Origin: Gordonia insulae
GTDB taxonomy: Bacteria; Actinomycetota; Actinomycetes; Mycobacteriales; Mycobacteriaceae
Reading direction: 5' to 3'
Length of the DNA stretch: 64,000 bases
Assembly: GCF_003855095.1 (NCBI RefSeq)
Contig: NZ_CP033972.1
Location: forward strand, 3,100,001 to 3,164,000
Below are positions 41,982 through 50,289 of the stretch, piece by piece. The notes under the pieces are model-generated. The model ran no database searches. It was not told the DNA's origin and saw only the letters and a list, made by a program, of their open reading frames with translations. Both the position numbers and the translations under genes were made by a program. Each line of letters begins with the position of its first letter. Position 1 is the first letter of the stretch.

Positions 41982-43010
41982 ATGGAACTGGGCCTTGACA
42001 CCTTCGGCGACATCACGGTGGACGACACCGGGACTCCGCTGACCGCGGCACACACGCTGCGCAATCTTCTCGACCAGGCGGTACTCGCCGACGAGGTGGG
42101 CGTGGATTTCCTCGGTGTCGGCGAACACCATCGCGACGACTATTCGGTCTCGGCCCCGGAGGTGGTCCTCGGCGCGATCGCCGCCCGCACCTCCCGGATC
42201 CGGCTCGGGTCTGCGGTGACCGTGCTCAGCTCCGACGACCCGATCCGCGTGTTCGAGCGGTTCTCGACGGTGGACGCACTGTCGGCCGGCCGGGCGGAGG
42301 TGATCCTCGGCCGCGGGTCGTTCACCGAGTCGTTCCCGCTCTTCGGTTACGACCTCGCCGACTACGAGGACCTGTTCACCGACAAACTGTCGCTGTTCGC
42401 GGCGCTCCGCACCGGCGAACCGGTCACCTGGTCCGGCTCGACGCGGACCCCGCTGTCCGGTCAGACCGTGTATCCGCAACTGGCCGGACCGCCGCTGCCG
42501 ACGTGGATCGCCGTCGGCGGCAGCCCGGAATCGGTGGTTCGCGCAGCCTCCTACGGCCTACCGCTGATGCTCGCGATCATCGGCGGTGAGCCGCTCCGGT
42601 TCGCCCCGTACGTCGACCTGTACCGGCGCGCCCTCGCCGAACTCGAGCAGCCCACCGACCTGCCGGTGGGCGTCCACTCGCCCGGACATGTCGCGGAGAC
42701 CGACGAGCAGGCCCGCGACGAACTGTGGCCGCACTACCGGGTCTACGTCGAGCGCATCGGACGCGAACGCGGATGGCCGCCGCCGACGCGGATCGAGTTC
42801 GAACGATCCGCTGGACCGGCGGGCTCGCTCTACGTCGGGTCGCCGGAGACCGTCGCGGCGAAGATCGCGGCGACGTCGAAGGCGTTGGGATTGAGCCGGT
42901 TCGATCTCAAGTACTCGCACGGCACGCTGCCCCACGAGAAGCTCATGCGCAGTGTCGAGCTCTACGGCACACAGGTGATTCCTCGGGTCCGAGACCTGCT
43001 CGGCGCCTGA
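41982..43010 (+). CDS. luciferase-like (LLM) flavin-dependent oxidoreductase
   Basis: TIM-barrel flavin oxidoreductase of 342 residues in the bacterial luciferase-like family. Recognisable elements are ELGLDTFGDI at the first strand, ADEVGVDFLGVGEHHRDDY, APEVVLGAIAARTSRIRLGSAVTVLSS, RFSTVDALSAGRAEVILGRGS, and PTWIAVGGSPESVVRAA, which binds flavin phosphate. The C-terminal portion has YVGSPETVAAKI, typical of the family. The cofactor could be FMN or F420; the sequence does not allow a firm choice. It is convergent with egtD with only 3 bp between the stops. The substrate is unknown. Confidence 0.87.
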   Translation: MELGLDTFGDITVDDTGTPLTAAHTLRNLLDQAVLADEVGVDFLGVGEHHRDDYSVSAPEVVLGAIAARTSRIRLGSAVTVLSSDDPIRVFERFSTVDALSAGRAEVILGRGSFTESFPLFGYDLADYEDLFTDKLSLFAALRTGEPVTWSGSTRTPLSGQTVYPQLAGPPLPTWIAVGGSPESVVRAASYGLPLMLAIIGGEPLRFAPYVDLYRRALAELEQPTDLPVGVHSPGHVAETDEQARDELWPHYRVYVERIGRERGWPPPTRIEFERSAGPAGSLYVGSPETVAAKIAATSKALGLSRFDLKYSHGTLPHEKLMRSVELYGTQVIPRVRDLLGA

Positions 43011-43013
43011 ACG

Positions 43014-43982
43014 TCAGCGCCTACTGAGCGTCAGCGAGAAGTCCCCGGCATCGTCGGTCCAGGTCTGCACGACGTCGAGGCCCGCCTCGGCGAGTTCGGC
43101 CGCGAGATCGTCGCGGTCGAACTTGGTACTGATCTCCGTCAGTATCTCGGTGCCCGGCGCCAACCGCCAGTGCCGGTCGACCGCCGCGAAGTACACGTCG
43201 ATCTCGCGGCGGGCCCGCAGCCACATCTCGATGCGGTGCAACGCCGGATTCCAGCGCGCGATGTGGTCGAAATCGTCGACGTAGAGCCCCTGCGCGTCGA
43301 GACCCGTACGCAGGACCTCGATCATGTTGCGGTTGAAATCGGCCGTGACCCCGGCCTTGTCGTTGTACGCGGCGACGAGGCGCCCGGTGTCCTTGATGAG
43401 GTCGGCGCCGAGCAGGAAGAAATCGCCCGGGTCGAGGGCAGCCGCGAGCCGCCGCAGGAAATCGGCTCGCTCGGCGGGGTCGAAGTTACCGATGGTCCCA
43501 CCGAGGAACACCGCGACGCGCGGACCGGCCGCCGGTGGTAGTGCGAGGTCCGGGCTGGTGAAGTCGGCGACCACCGGCGCCACCTCGATGCCCGGATAGT
43601 CCTGGGCCAGCACCGCAGCCGACGACTCGAGGATCTCGGTGCTCACGTCGAGCGGCACATAGGTGAACGGGCGGCCCGCCCGCTGTGGTCCCGGCGCCGC
43701 CCGGTCCGCGAACGCCGTCAACAGCAGCCGGGTCTTCGTCGAGGTACCCGAACCGAATTCGACCATCATCGTCGCGTCCGTGGCGGCGGCGATCTCGGCG
43801 CCGCGCGACCGCAGGATCGCCGTCTCCCGGCGGGTCGGGTAGTACTCCGGCAGGCGGGTGATCTCGTCGAACAGCCGGCTGCCACGTTCGTCGTACAGCC
43901 ACTTCGTGGGCAGTGTCGGCGGGTCCGCCCACAATCCGGCCACGGCGTCCGCGGCGAGCCGATCATCGATGCTGACGGTCAT
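43014..43982 (-). CDS. egtD: histidine N-alpha-methyltransferase EgtD
   Basis: SAM-dependent methyltransferase of 322 residues that trimethylates histidine to hercynine, the first step of ergothioneine synthesis. The SAM motif EFGSGTSTKTRLLL, PTKWLYDERGSRLFDEI, RPFTYVPLDVSTEIL, the second motif FLGGTIGNFDP and the histidine-site region DFNRNMIEVL are all typical of EgtD (Pfam DUF2260). ATG 43982 overlaps the egtB stop as ATGA; the longer open frame upstream runs into egtB. M. tuberculosis EgtD is 321 residues, so the length fits exactly. Confidence 0.95.
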   Translation of the reverse strand: MTVSIDDRLAADAVAGLWADPPTLPTKWLYDERGSRLFDEITRLPEYYPTRRETAILRSRGAEIAAATDATMMVEFGSGTSTKTRLLLTAFADRAAPGPQRAGRPFTYVPLDVSTEILESSAAVLAQDYPGIEVAPVVADFTSPDLALPPAAGPRVAVFLGGTIGNFDPAERADFLRRLAAALDPGDFFLLGADLIKDTGRLVAAYNDKAGVTADFNRNMIEVLRTGLDAQGLYVDDFDHIARWNPALHRIEMWLRARREIDVYFAAVDRHWRLAPGTEILTEISTKFDRDDLAAELAEAGLDVVQTWTDDAGDFSLTLSRR

Positions 43983-45268
43983 CGCGCCAACCGTAGTCCG
44001 GCGAAGGCCCACCGGGCGCTCGCCGGGAAGAAGTTCCGATAGGTGGCCCGCTCGTGCCCGCGTGGCGTCACCGCGCTGGCACCCCGCAGGACATGCTGGT
44101 CGCACATGAACTTGCCGTTGTACTCACCGACCGCGCCGTTGGCCGGGACGAAACCCGGGTACGGCAGATAGGCGCTGGCCGTCCACTCCCACACGTCCCC
44201 GATCATCGTGGTGCCGGCCCGGCCGGGGTGACAGCGGGTGGGATCGAGCAGCTGACCGCGGGCGACGTCGCCGGTCACCGCCGCCGCCTCCCACTCGAAC
44301 TCCGTGGGCAGGCGGGCTCCCGCCCAGCGCGCATAGGCGTCGGCCTCGTAGAAGGAGACATGTACGACGGGTTCGTCGAGGACCAGCCTGCGGCGGCCCG
44401 ACAGCGTGAATGTGGTCCACTCGCCGTCGGTGAACTGCCAGTAACCCGGTGCCTCCCAGCCGGTCTCACGGATGTGTGCCCAACCGTCGGAGAGCCAGAG
44501 CTCCGGCCGCCGGTACCCGTCGTCGGCGATGAACGCCAGCCATTCCGCGTTGGTGACCGCACGCTCGGCGATCTCGAAGTCCTCCAGGAACACCCGATGA
44601 CGCGGACCCTCGTTGTCATAGGCGAAGCCAGTCCCGCTCCCGGCGCCGTTCGATTTCGGCCCGCTCGCTTCGCTCCCGGCGCCGACCTCCGTGATCCCAC
44701 CCTGGACCGACCGCCAGGTGAGCGGCTCACGTTCACCGGTCTCGTCGGCCTCGCGGTCGACGTAGACCGGCGCGAACGCATGAGTAGAGAACAGGTGTTT
44801 GAGATCCATCAGGATCAGTTCCTGGTGCTGCTGCTCGTGATTGCAGCCGAGTTCGACGAGACCGAGCGCGGCGTCATCGAGTGCGCCACGTTCCAGCGCA
44901 TCGACCATCGCACTGTCCACGTACTCGCGGTAATGGGTGATGTCCGCGACGCCCGGGCGCGTCACCAACCCCCGATCCGGCCGCGGGTGCCGTGCGCCGA
45001 CCGCCTCGTAGTAGCTGTTGAAGTGATAGCGGTAGGTCTCGTCGTAGACCGTGTACGACGGATCGGTCCGCAGGATGAACTCTTCGAAGAACCAGGTGAC
45101 ATGCGCCCGATGCCATTTCACCGGACTGGCGTCGGTCATCGACTGCGGGGTCTGGTCCTCGGCCGACAGATTCGCCGTCAGGGTGTCCGTCAACTCCCGG
45201 ACCTCGAGGAATCTGTCGGCATGTGTCGACCCCGACGATGTCGGTGCCACACGATTGGTGATGCTCAC
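43979..45268 (-). CDS. egtB: ergothioneine sulfoxide synthase EgtB
   Basis: Non-haem iron enzyme of 429 residues that joins hercynine to a thiol (gamma-glutamylcysteine or cysteine) with oxygen. The N-terminal DinB-like domain carries the iron histidines in VKWHRAHVTWFFEEF and NHEQQHQEL. The C-terminal formylglycine-generating-type domain includes RLPTEFEWEAAA, GDVWEWTAS and TYRNFFPASARWAFAGLRLAR. GTG 45268 is chosen because GGGAGG lies just upstream; the frame extends to 45322. In mycobacteria egtC sits between egtB and egtD; here egtB and egtD overlap directly and neither egtA nor egtC is nearby. They may be elsewhere, or this EgtB may use cysteine directly. Confidence 0.93.
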   Translation of the reverse strand: MSITNRVAPTSSGSTHADRFLEVRELTDTLTANLSAEDQTPQSMTDASPVKWHRAHVTWFFEEFILRTDPSYTVYDETYRYHFNSYYEAVGARHPRPDRGLVTRPGVADITHYREYVDSAMVDALERGALDDAALGLVELGCNHEQQHQELILMDLKHLFSTHAFAPVYVDREADETGEREPLTWRSVQGGITEVGAGSEASGPKSNGAGSGTGFAYDNEGPRHRVFLEDFEIAERAVTNAEWLAFIADDGYRRPELWLSDGWAHIRETGWEAPGYWQFTDGEWTTFTLSGRRRLVLDEPVVHVSFYEADAYARWAGARLPTEFEWEAAAVTGDVARGQLLDPTRCHPGRAGTTMIGDVWEWTASAYLPYPGFVPANGAVGEYNGKFMCDQHVLRGASAVTPRGHERATYRNFFPASARWAFAGLRLAR

Positions 45269-45451
45269 TGGTACCTCCCGCGATTCTGTGCGACCCGGCG
45301 CGAGGCCGGTACGGACGGGCAACCCTGGCCTCCATCGTTGCGACGGCGGGAACCGCTGTCAACGACGATGCCGGGGTGCACGTCATCGCATCACACGGCA
45401 CCGACAAGTTCGCCGCACGCGGTCGCGCACGGTCCACCGCCATCGCATCCC

Positions 45452-45468
45452 GTCAACCAAAGGTTGAC
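45452..45468. promoter_or_regulatory. operator-like palindrome 1 upstream of Clp_N-HTH gene
   Basis: GTCAACCAAAGGTTGAC is a perfect inverted repeat with 7-bp arms and a 3-bp spacer. It is centred 28 bp (just under three helical turns) from a second GTCAAC...GTTGAC palindrome. It is probably the binding site of a dimeric regulator, perhaps the product of the gene that starts 31 bp downstream. Confidence 0.72.
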
Positions 45469-45479
45469 GATCGTGTCGC

Positions 45480-45496
45480 GTCAACCTACAGTTGAC
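45480..45496. promoter_or_regulatory. operator-like palindrome 2, abutting the start codon
   Basis: GTCAACCTACAGTTGAC has perfect 6-bp arms and ends two bases before the ATG at 45499. Its arms equal those of palindrome 1. Its position leaves no room for a ribosome-binding site, so the transcript is probably leaderless and the site overlaps the transcription start. Confidence 0.72.
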
Positions 45497-45498
45497 GC

Positions 45499-46233
45499 AT
45501 GACGAATCCCGTCCCGATGACCACCGTTCGCCTCGACGACCTGATCACCGCGATCCGGAAGGTGCACGACGACCCACTCGACCAACTGTCGGACGCCGTC
45601 ATCGCCGCCGATCACCTGGGCGAGGTCGCCGACCATCTCATCGGCCACTTCGTCGATCAGGCGCGGCGGGCCGGCGCGTCCTGGACCGAGATCGGGACCA
45701 GCATGGGCGTCAGCAAGCAGGCCGCGCAGAAGCGCTTCGTCCCACGCGCCCCGCGGGCCGAGACGTCGCTGAGCGACGAATCGAACCCGTTCGCGAGGTT
45801 CACGCCACGCGCCCGAAACGTGGTGGCCGAGGCCAACAACCTCGCCATCGCCGAGTACAGCGCGACCGTCACCCCCGAACATCTCGCACGCGGCTTCGCC
45901 GTGGCCCCGGAGTCGGTGGCCGACCTGACCCTGCGCGCGCAGGGCGTGGAACTCGGCGCACTGGTCGCCGCGTGTACGCCTGAGGCCCGCGCCGTCGACG
46001 AGACCGACGGCGAGCAGAAATCGCTTGTGCCCTTCGACGATCGATCCAAGTCGGTACTCGAGACCACGGTGACGACGGCACTCGAGATGGGCCACAACTA
46101 CGTCGGCACCGAGCACATCCTGCTCGCCCTCTACACCGACCCGACCATGGCCGCGACCCTGGAATCACTCGGAGTCCACGCCGAACCCGCGCGGGCATTC
46201 ATCGTCGAGACACTGGAGCAGCTGTCCCACTGA
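45499..46233 (+). CDS. Clp_N-domain protein with N-terminal helix-turn-helix
   Basis: Protein of 244 residues. Residues about 10-85 include a predicted helix-turn-helix, GASWTEIGTSMGVSKQAAQKRF. The rest holds two Clp N-terminal repeats (FTPRARNVVAEANNLAIAEYSATVTPEHLARGF; DRSKSVLETTVTTALEMGHNYVGTEHILLALY), the domain ClpA/ClpC use to bind adaptors and substrates. No AAA+ ATPase domain is present. It may be a DNA-binding protein that senses ClpC partners or protein damage. Two perfect palindromes directly upstream suggest autoregulation, and the start has no Shine-Dalgarno. It is divergent from egtB, which could be a co-regulated target. These roles are inferred. Confidence 0.82.
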   Translation: MTNPVPMTTVRLDDLITAIRKVHDDPLDQLSDAVIAADHLGEVADHLIGHFVDQARRAGASWTEIGTSMGVSKQAAQKRFVPRAPRAETSLSDESNPFARFTPRARNVVAEANNLAIAEYSATVTPEHLARGFAVAPESVADLTLRAQGVELGALVAACTPEARAVDETDGEQKSLVPFDDRSKSVLETTVTTALEMGHNYVGTEHILLALYTDPTMAATLESLGVHAEPARAFIVETLEQLSH

Positions 46234-46237
46234 CGCC

Positions 46238-46271
46238 GGGCCCCGCAGTGGCGCAAGGGCTCTGGGGCCCC
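46238..46271. terminator. GC hairpin between convergent genes
   Basis: GGGCCCC (46238-46244) can pair with GGGGCCC (46264-46270) across the 40-bp gap between the convergent Clp_N and DUF5709 stops. The stem is short and very GC-rich with no T-run, so this is a modest terminator call. Confidence 0.5.
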
Positions 46272-46273
46272 GA

Positions 46274-46792
46274 TCAGTCCCGGTTCCCCTCCGCCTCTTC
46301 GGATTCCTCGACGGTGTCGACGTCGATGTAGTGCACGGCGGCCTCCTCGGCCGAGGCGCCTGCACCGTCGATGCCGGCGTCGGTGGCGACGGATTCCTGC
46401 TCGTCGTCGACGCCCGTGCCCTCGTCGGGTGCGATCAGCCTGCCGGCCCGTCCCCCGCCCGCCTGATCGACGTCGTCGTAGTCGTCGTTGCGATCGGATT
46501 CGTGTGAACGCCAGTCCTTTACGATGTCGTCGAGTGGATCCGTCGCGCCGACGTCGGGTTCTTCCTCGGACAGCTTCTCATCGAGGGTCTCGCCTTCGCG
46601 TTGCTCCTGAGCGGTGAGCCCGCGACGCGCGCCACTCGGCCGATGGTCGGGCGGCGAGTATCCCTCGTCGAGGACGTCGTCGAGCCCCCGGTCGTCGAGC
46701 GTGTCCTCCGGTTGGAGTTGGTCGTCGTCGTCGAGGCTGTACTCGCCGTCGGAGCCTTCTGGGGTGCTGCCGATGTCACTCACACGGTTCAC
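46274..46792 (-). CDS. DUF5709 acidic protein
   Basis: Hydrophilic, strongly acidic protein of 172 residues with no signal peptide or membrane helix. Conserved blocks of the actinobacterial DUF5709 family are present: YSLDDDDQLQPEDTLDDRGL, DVLDEGYSPPDHRPSG, EQREGETLDEKLSEEEPDVG, GRAGRLIAPDEG and DAGIDGAGASAEEAAVHYID. The GTG start at 46792 is chosen from the family N-terminus; another GTG three codons later is possible. The reading frame continues open for 1.3 kb upstream, but that is antisense shadow of the proline-rich gene. Function unknown, likely disordered in part. Confidence 0.82.
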   Translation of the reverse strand: MNRVSDIGSTPEGSDGEYSLDDDDQLQPEDTLDDRGLDDVLDEGYSPPDHRPSGARRGLTAQEQREGETLDEKLSEEEPDVGATDPLDDIVKDWRSHESDRNDDYDDVDQAGGGRAGRLIAPDEGTGVDDEQESVATDAGIDGAGASAEEAAVHYIDVDTVEESEEAEGNRD

Positions 46793-46939
46793 GATGCCAG
46801 TCCTGGTGTGATGAGGCCACCCGTCGATGTGACGCGCTTCACCTGAAATGCCGTTCAGGCGGAGAATTCGTCGATCATTGGCGCGACGCGTGCCGAGAAA
46901 CACTGTTGACCATGGTCGGTGTTCCGTATCCTCCCTGCC

Positions 46940-47986
46940 ATGACCACACCGCCCGATCCTCACAATCCCGGCACGCCGGGCCCCGACCAGGGACCCGGTG
47001 CAGACCCCGGGCAGACCCCGGACCCGAACGCCGGCGGCACCCCGCCGCCGTCGTATCCGCCGCCGGGTTCGTATCCGCCGCCGGGCTCCACTCCTCCGCC
47101 GCCTCCGCCGCCGGGGGCCGGTTACCCGCCGCCCGGCTCCTATCCGCCTCCGGGCTCGAACCCGCCGCCGGGGGGCTCCTATCCCCCACCACCCCCGCCG
47201 CCGGGATACGGCGCTCCGCAGGACGGTGGCTACGGCCAGCAGCCTCCGGGTGGATACGGCCAGCCCGCACCGGGTTACGGCGCTCCGGGTGCCTACGGCA
47301 CCGCCGCGTTCGGGGCACCGCCGGCCGCACAGTTCTCCGTCGGTGACGCCATCAGCTACGGGTGGAATCGCTACAAGGAGAACGCGCTGACGTGGATCCT
47401 GATGGTCCTCATCGCCGGTGTCATCACCGGTGTCCTCAGCGGAATCGGCAACTACAGCGGCAGTCTGTGGGTGTCGATCGTCTTCAGCATCATCTCCGCG
47501 ATCGTCGGATACGTCTTCCAGGGCGCGTTCGTGCGCGGCGCGCTGGACGAGATCAGCGGCACCAAACCCGATGTCGGCGCCTTCTTCCGACTCAGCTTCG
47601 GCCCGGTGATCGTCACCGCCCTGCTGGTGACCATCGGTACCTACATCGGCCTGATCCTGCTGATCATCCCGGGCATCATCTTCGCGTTCCTCAGTTACTG
47701 GTCGCTGACCTTCGTCGTCGATCGGGATGTCGATCCGATCACCGGCATCAAGGAGAGCTTCTCGGTCATCAGCAAGAACGTCGGACCGCTGTTCCTGCTC
47801 GCCCTGGCCAGCATCGGCCTGAACATCGTCGGCGCCATCCTGTGCCTCGTCGGACTGTTGGTGACCATCCCGGTCACCATCATCGCGAGCACCTACGCGT
47901 ACCGGTTCTTCACCGGTGGGCAGATCGCCCCGGTCGGCTTCGCCGCACCGACGGCACCGCCGCCCTACCCGCCCCAGCAGTACTGA
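46940..47986 (+). CDS. proline-rich membrane protein
   Basis: Protein of 348 residues. Residues about 1-130 are low complexity, dominated by repeats of YPPPGS and Gly-Tyr-Gly-Gln/Ala-Pro runs. The remainder is a membrane domain of about five to six helices (for example LTWILMVLIAGVITGVLSGIG, LILLIIPGIIFAFLSYWSLTF and IVGAILCLVGLLVTIPVTII). The pattern VVDRDVDPITGIKESFSVISKN between helices recalls integral membrane proteins of the DUF975/YckC-like group common in actinobacteria. ATG 46940 is taken as the start; a GTG at 46919 would add seven residues. The Pro/Gly tail is probably cytosolic. Function unknown. Confidence 0.82.
   Translation: MTTPPDPHNPGTPGPDQGPGADPGQTPDPNAGGTPPPSYPPPGSYPPPGSTPPPPPPPGAGYPPPGSYPPPGSNPPPGGSYPPPPPPPGYGAPQDGGYGQQPPGGYGQPAPGYGAPGAYGTAAFGAPPAAQFSVGDAISYGWNRYKENALTWILMVLIAGVITGVLSGIGNYSGSLWVSIVFSIISAIVGYVFQGAFVRGALDEISGTKPDVGAFFRLSFGPVIVTALLVTIGTYIGLILLIIPGIIFAFLSYWSLTFVVDRDVDPITGIKESFSVISKNVGPLFLLALASIGLNIVGAILCLVGLLVTIPVTIIASTYAYRFFTGGQIAPVGFAAPTAPPPYPPQQY
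47053..47217 (+). repeat. in-frame coding repeat, PPPGS type
   Basis: A run of TCC/TAT-CCG-CCG-CCG-GGC-type units encodes Tyr-Pro-Pro-Pro-Gly-Ser repeats in the N-terminal tail of the membrane protein. The units are imperfect and vary in length. It is a coding low-complexity repeat, not a CRISPR array. Confidence 0.8.
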
Positions 47987-48019
47987 TCTCGGCGCCGACA
48001 CCGGCGATCGACGGCATCG

Positions 48020-48053
48020 ACTCGGCCGCCACCCATTCGGGTGGCGGCCGAGT
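48020..48053 (+). terminator. strong hairpin after the proline-rich gene
   Basis: ACTCGGCCGCCACCC, a four-base ATTC loop, then GGGTGGCGGCCGAGT: a perfect 15-bp stem 33 bp after the stop, followed by CGTTTCG. It should end the transcript of the membrane-protein gene before the next start at 48105. Confidence 0.82.
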
Positions 48054-48104
48054 CGTTTCGGTCGAAACTGCCCGCATGACCCCGGCGGCGACGACAATCG
48101 AGAC

Positions 48105-48683
48105 ATGATCGAGGAGATGCAGGACGAGGCCGAGGCACTCCTCTCGGCGGGCGAGTTCACCCACGCGCTGGCCGAGTTCTCGGTGCTGCGCGAGATCCGG
48201 TCGCGCCGCGAGGGTCCCTACTCGATCATGTACCTGTCGAACCTGCACGACTGCGTCCGCTGCATGTCCCACCTGCAGCTGTGGGCGGACTCCACCCCGT
48301 TGTGCCGTGAGTTGCACGGCAAGTACCTGCGCACCCACGGACCGGCCCAGTCGGACACCGTCGACGTGGCCAAGCACTGGGCCTGGGCACTGCTTCATCT
48401 GCACGACTACCCGCCGGCCGTCCGCCTGTACCTCACGACCGCCGACGCCTTGTGGGACGAGGACCCCGACCAGGCCCGTCGCCTGCTCGCGGCGGCCGTC
48501 GCGCATCGTGCCGACGCCGACCCCCTGACGATGATCGGGCCGGACGCCACGGTCGTCGAGAGCCGTCGACTGGCCCACGGTCAGGATGTGCTGATCGCGC
48601 TGAACGGATTGATCGCCGACTTCGGTGACGACGCCACGAGGGCCAGGGCGTCGATCACCATCGACGGCCTGGCCCTCGCCTGA
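48105..48683 (+). CDS. TPR-like helical protein of unknown function
   Basis: Soluble protein of 192 residues, almost entirely helical by composition. Helix-pair units resemble tetratricopeptide repeats: EAEALLSAGEFTHALAEFSVL, then HLQLWADSTPLCRELHGKYL, and HDYPPAVRLYLTTADALWDEDP. No catalytic motif, signal peptide or membrane segment is visible. The ATG at 48105 is the first in frame after the upstream terminator; the open frame runs further left through it, but that part is not family-like. I do not recognise a named family. Confidence 0.65.
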   Translation: MIEEMQDEAEALLSAGEFTHALAEFSVLREIRSRREGPYSIMYLSNLHDCVRCMSHLQLWADSTPLCRELHGKYLRTHGPAQSDTVDVAKHWAWALLHLHDYPPAVRLYLTTADALWDEDPDQARRLLAAAVAHRADADPLTMIGPDATVVESRRLAHGQDVLIALNGLIADFGDDATRARASITIDGLALA

Positions 48684-48714
48684 CTCCTCGTCCGCGTCGC
48701 GCGGGGCGCGCGTG

Positions 48715-49287
48715 TCAGAAGGTGGCGGTGTCGTCGACCTTCTTCGGCAGCGTGAACAGCGTGACGACGCTGACCACGATGAGCATGATCGCGGCGACCC
48801 AGATGAATGTCGCGAGCGCGAGGCCGGGGATCAGGATCATCACGATGCCGGCGATGATCGCGATGACCCCGGAGAGGACCAGCAGCCACCGCGGTGTGTG
48901 CAGTGAACCGGCGACGGCGTGCGAGAGGTCGGCGACGCCCTGGAAGATCCAGCCGACACCGATGAAGATCGCCAGGAAGACGAGTGATTCCTCGGGATTG
49001 AACAGCGCGATGATGCCGGCGGCCAGAATCAGCACGCCGATCAATCCGAGCACGAAACGCCAGCCGCCCGACAACAGCGACGACGCAAAGGCCGTGTAGA
49101 TCCGGAAGAGTCCGGCGACGATCAGGGAGATACCGAAGAGAATGGCGATCACGACGAGGGTGGCTCCCGGCCACACGAGCGCGATGATGCCCAAAACGAT
49201 TCCGACGATGGAGGTCACGATCATCGTCGAACGAACCATGCCCACCAGTTCATTCGGGATCTGCTTTGCGTAATCTGCAATTGTCAT
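48715..49287 (-). CDS. HdeD-like (DUF308) membrane protein
   Basis: Protein of 190 residues with six closely spaced hydrophobic helices. DUF308/HdeD signatures include GIVLGIIALVWPGATLVVIAILFGISLIVAGLFRI and a second similar unit (LIGVLILAAGIIALFNPEESLVFLAIFIGVGWIFQGV), an internal duplication typical of the family. Homologues such as E. coli HdeD are associated with acid or general stress. The start ATG 49287 is divergent from the thioesterase-like gene with a 66-bp gap. Substrate or partner unknown. Confidence 0.88.
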   Translation of the reverse strand: MTIADYAKQIPNELVGMVRSTMIVTSIVGIVLGIIALVWPGATLVVIAILFGISLIVAGLFRIYTAFASSLLSGGWRFVLGLIGVLILAAGIIALFNPEESLVFLAIFIGVGWIFQGVADLSHAVAGSLHTPRWLLVLSGVIAIIAGIVMILIPGLALATFIWVAAIMLIVVSVVTLFTLPKKVDDTATF

Positions 49288-49353
49288 GGACGAAGATTAG
49301 TACGTCCCGGAGGGTTCGACACCGGATTGTCCCTCCGAACAGAAGGGAAATTC

Positions 49354-50238
49354 GTGTCGCAATTCGCTTTCTTCGAACACGAATCCGCAGCACCTGATTC
49401 GTCCGCCCCGACGTCCGGGCATCGTTTTGTGCCGACGGTCTTCGCGCAGAGCCTGTGGGCGGAGGGCACGCTGAACGGCCCCGCGGTGTGCGCACTCGCC
49501 GCCAGGTCCGCGGAATCGGATTTCCTGATCAGCGGATTCCGCCCTGCCCGATTCACCATCGACCTGTTCAAGGTGGCCCGCGACGTCCCGACCGCCACCC
49601 GTGGCCGCCTCGTCCGCGACGGCGGACGGATCAAGGTCGCCGAGGTCGACGTCGTGCAGGGCGACGGCGACGCGGAGGTGCTGGTGGCACGCAGCACGAC
49701 CGTTTTCGTCAAGGAGAGCGCAAACCCGCCGGGCGAGCGATGGACCCGGACCGACGAGGAGATCGAGTTCCGCCCACCGGTGTCCGACGTCGACCCGGAG
49801 AACCATTTCCCCTGGTACGGCGCACCGGACGGGGACGGCGGCATCGCCTGGTCGCAGGACATGAAGAGCCATCAGGACGGACGTCGCAAGTGGCTCTGGA
49901 CGCGGGCGGTGTCCACGGTCGTCGGCGAGGTGCCGACCCCGTTCCAGCGGGCGGCGATCAGCGGTGAATCGACCAGCCTGGTGTGCAATTGGGGCAGCGC
50001 AGGGATCGCGTTCATCAACTGCGATCTCACCGTCGCGCTGACCCGTCTGCCTGTCGGACAGCGCATCGGCGTGGAGGCGGCATCTCACCTCGAGGTCGAC
50101 GGGATCTCGACGAGCACCACGAATCTCTATGACAGCAACGGCCAGTTCGGGGTCGGAATCGTCACCGGTGTCGACAACTCGGCCGCCACCATCGACTTCA
50201 CCACCATCGACACCACGCAGAAATACACCGAGGCGTGA
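49354..50238 (+). CDS. thioesterase-superfamily (acyl-CoA hotdog) protein
   Basis: Protein of 294 residues that fits the double-hotdog acyl-CoA thioesterase group. The first fold begins at FVPTVFAQSLWAEGTLNGPAVCALAA, continues with FRPARFTIDLFKVARDVPTATRGRLVRDGGRIKVAEVDVVQ, and the second has INCDLTVALTRLPVGQRIGVEAASHLEVDGISTSTTNLYD, a typical C-terminal hotdog strand set. GTG 49354 is favoured because AAGGGA lies at correct spacing; the frame opens from 49327. No specific acyl substrate can be assigned. The DUF4185 gene follows on the same strand. Confidence 0.78.
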   Translation: MSQFAFFEHESAAPDSSAPTSGHRFVPTVFAQSLWAEGTLNGPAVCALAARSAESDFLISGFRPARFTIDLFKVARDVPTATRGRLVRDGGRIKVAEVDVVQGDGDAEVLVARSTTVFVKESANPPGERWTRTDEEIEFRPPVSDVDPENHFPWYGAPDGDGGIAWSQDMKSHQDGRRKWLWTRAVSTVVGEVPTPFQRAAISGESTSLVCNWGSAGIAFINCDLTVALTRLPVGQRIGVEAASHLEVDGISTSTTNLYDSNGQFGVGIVTGVDNSAATIDFTTIDTTQKYTEA

Positions 50239-50289
50239 GTGGACCACGTCACACCTCGACGACCCTCAGGTCTTGATAAGGTCTCGCCC

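Noticed and set aside
47040..47220. Possible CRISPR or tandem DNA array
   Set aside because: The units are short, imperfect and in frame, coding for Pro-Pro-Pro-Gly-Ser repeats. There are no spacers and no cas genes.
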